A stretch of 8,908 bases of DNA from DATKDU01 sp035512595 (GTDB lineage: Bacteria > Planctomycetota > Planctomycetia > Pirellulales > Pirellulaceae): positions 1 through 8,908 of the forward strand of contig DATKDU010000214.1 of NCBI GenBank assembly GCA_035512595.1, given 5' to 3'. The position numbers were made by a program, and so were the translations under genes. Of this stretch, positions 8,200 to 8,908 are shown piece by piece. The notes under the pieces were generated by a model. That model was not told the DNA's origin. It saw only the letters and a program-made list of their open reading frames with translations, and made no database searches. Numbering within the stretch: the stretch's first letter is position 1; the number at the start of each line of letters is the position of its first letter.

Positions 8200-8709
8200 A
8201 TGGGGAATAGCGCATTCGAGCAGTCGTTTCACTTGAAGTATATGTCCACAGATGACGCTGCCCAATTAATCGGCGTGATTCCCGCTAGAATTCGACAGAT
8301 GCTACAAGCGGGCCAACTCAAGGGGTATAAGATGAACGGTTCAGCCTGGGTAGTCGATCGGGCAGACGCCCAGCGCGTTGCGAGCGAGCCGGCGCACACG
8401 GGAAGACCGCGCAGTAGCGGACTTACGCGTGAGGCGAGCAAGTGCGAGCCATCGAATTCCAGCAAGCCCGCTGGGAGCAACGCGCACGTGGGCGACGTTG
8501 TCTCGGCCAAGGACTTGCCTGACATCGTGGACTGCAAGCTGGCGGCTGACTTTCTCGGGCTTTCGGATCGCCGGGTGCGGCAATTCATCAAATCCACGCC
8601 GCCACGCCTCCCTACCGTCAAGGTGGGCAATGCCTACGGCATCCCGAAAGAAGCTCTGATCGCATTTGCCAAGGTCGAGCGAAGCGTCGGTCGCCCACCG
8701 TCAACTTAA
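8200..8709 (+). CDS. DNA-binding protein with two tandem excisionase/MerR-like HTH units
   Basis: This 169-aa protein appears to contain the same module twice. Unit 1: MSTDDAAQLIGVIPARIRQM (15-34), then LQAGQLKGYKMNGSAWVVDRADAQRVA (35-61). Unit 2: VDCKLAADFLGLSDRRVRQF (110-129), then a loop and VKVGNAYGIPKEALIAFA (140-157). Each reads as a helix-turn-helix plus a small wing ending in a helix, the HTH_17/excisionase plan. Each is followed by a GRP motif (TGRPRSS at 67-73; VGRPPST at 163-169), and a Ser/Lys-rich linker joins them. Start 8200 is fixed by GGAGGA five nt upstream; the frame is open to 8074 but that part is non-coding. It is divergent from the XRE gene. A role in recombination directionality or in local repression is possible. 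No integrase gene is visible in the window. Confidence 0.8.
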   Translation: MGNSAFEQSFHLKYMSTDDAAQLIGVIPARIRQMLQAGQLKGYKMNGSAWVVDRADAQRVASEPAHTGRPRSSGLTREASKCEPSNSSKPAGSNAHVGDVVSAKDLPDIVDCKLAADFLGLSDRRVRQFIKSTPPRLPTVKVGNAYGIPKEALIAFAKVERSVGRPPST

Positions 8710-8908
8710 CCATACCTTTCCCTTGCCACTGTCACCCATCGTTTCCCTCGCTTCCGCTCCGGGTTAGTAAGAGGCTATCCGAAAAGTTTGCAGAGGAAAA
8801 ACGCAGCTAGCACGCTGCCCGGTAATGGAATGTGGGTAACGGTTCGGGAGGTGCTAGCCGTCGCAGCATCAAGCCGATCGCCGTGACACGAGTCATCGAC
8901 TCGCTGGA
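8710..8908. other. Right edge: weak partial open frame and small inverted repeat
   Basis: After the double-HTH gene, 8710-8806 shows nothing clear. On the minus strand a frame enters from the right edge and runs 33 codons to a TAG at 8809-8807 (ESMTRVTAIGLMLRRLAPPEP and further). It may be the C-terminal end of a gene outside the window, but I do not recognise it. GCTAGCAC (8806-8813) and GTGCTAGC (8851-8858) are perfect inverted repeats. GAGGCTATCCGAAAAG near 8771 resembles ends of IS4/IS5-type elements, so a degraded IS is possible. Confidence 0.25.

Overview
The window is GC-rich bacterial chromosome, most plausibly from a planctomycete (Pirellulales-like). I infer this from the style of the genes and from the many short inverted repeats between them, which resemble repeats I associate with planctomycete genomes. 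No rRNA or marker gene is present to prove it. No tRNA, rRNA or CRISPR array was recognised.

Left edge (1-645): the 5' end of an ISNCY-like transposase runs off the left edge on the minus strand, with two 23-bp direct repeats marking the IS end. Next is a perfect 32-bp inverted repeat whose right arm supplies the stop codon of a minus-strand hotdog-fold acyl-CoA thioesterase. A 759-bp stretch without a convincing gene (646-1404) separates it from the central cluster.

Central cluster (1405-6795, all plus strand): prkA (AAA+ domain serine kinase), a DUF444/YeaH protein with a MIDAS-type von Willebrand A site, a small HicA-like mRNA interferase, an unrecognised 95-aa protein and spoVR. PrkA, YeaH and SpoVR/YcgB form a known stress, starvation and sporulation-associated set. 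The unusual part is the pair between yeaH and spoVR: HicA has no HicB, and its immediate partner, 2 nt downstream, is a small acidic-start protein unlike HicB. A 158-aa protein of unknown function (6944-7420) follows and may belong to the same cluster.

Right part (7421-8908): a block of hairpins, including three copies of one 31-nt palindromic repeat and a larger inverted repeat, lies between convergent genes. Then come a minus-strand XRE/HigA-like regulator, a 23-codon remnant of the gene that once overlapped its start, two dyad symmetries, and a divergent plus-strand gene encoding two tandem excisionase-like helix-turn-helix units, each followed by a GRP motif. The last 200 bp hold only a weak partial open frame and a small inverted repeat.

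A recurring pattern is that nearly every gene end here is capped by a different inverted repeat. Two translation starts (transposase and yeaH) have their Shine-Dalgarno sequence buried in a short perfect hairpin, and the hicA Shine-Dalgarno is partly built from the edge of a repeat.
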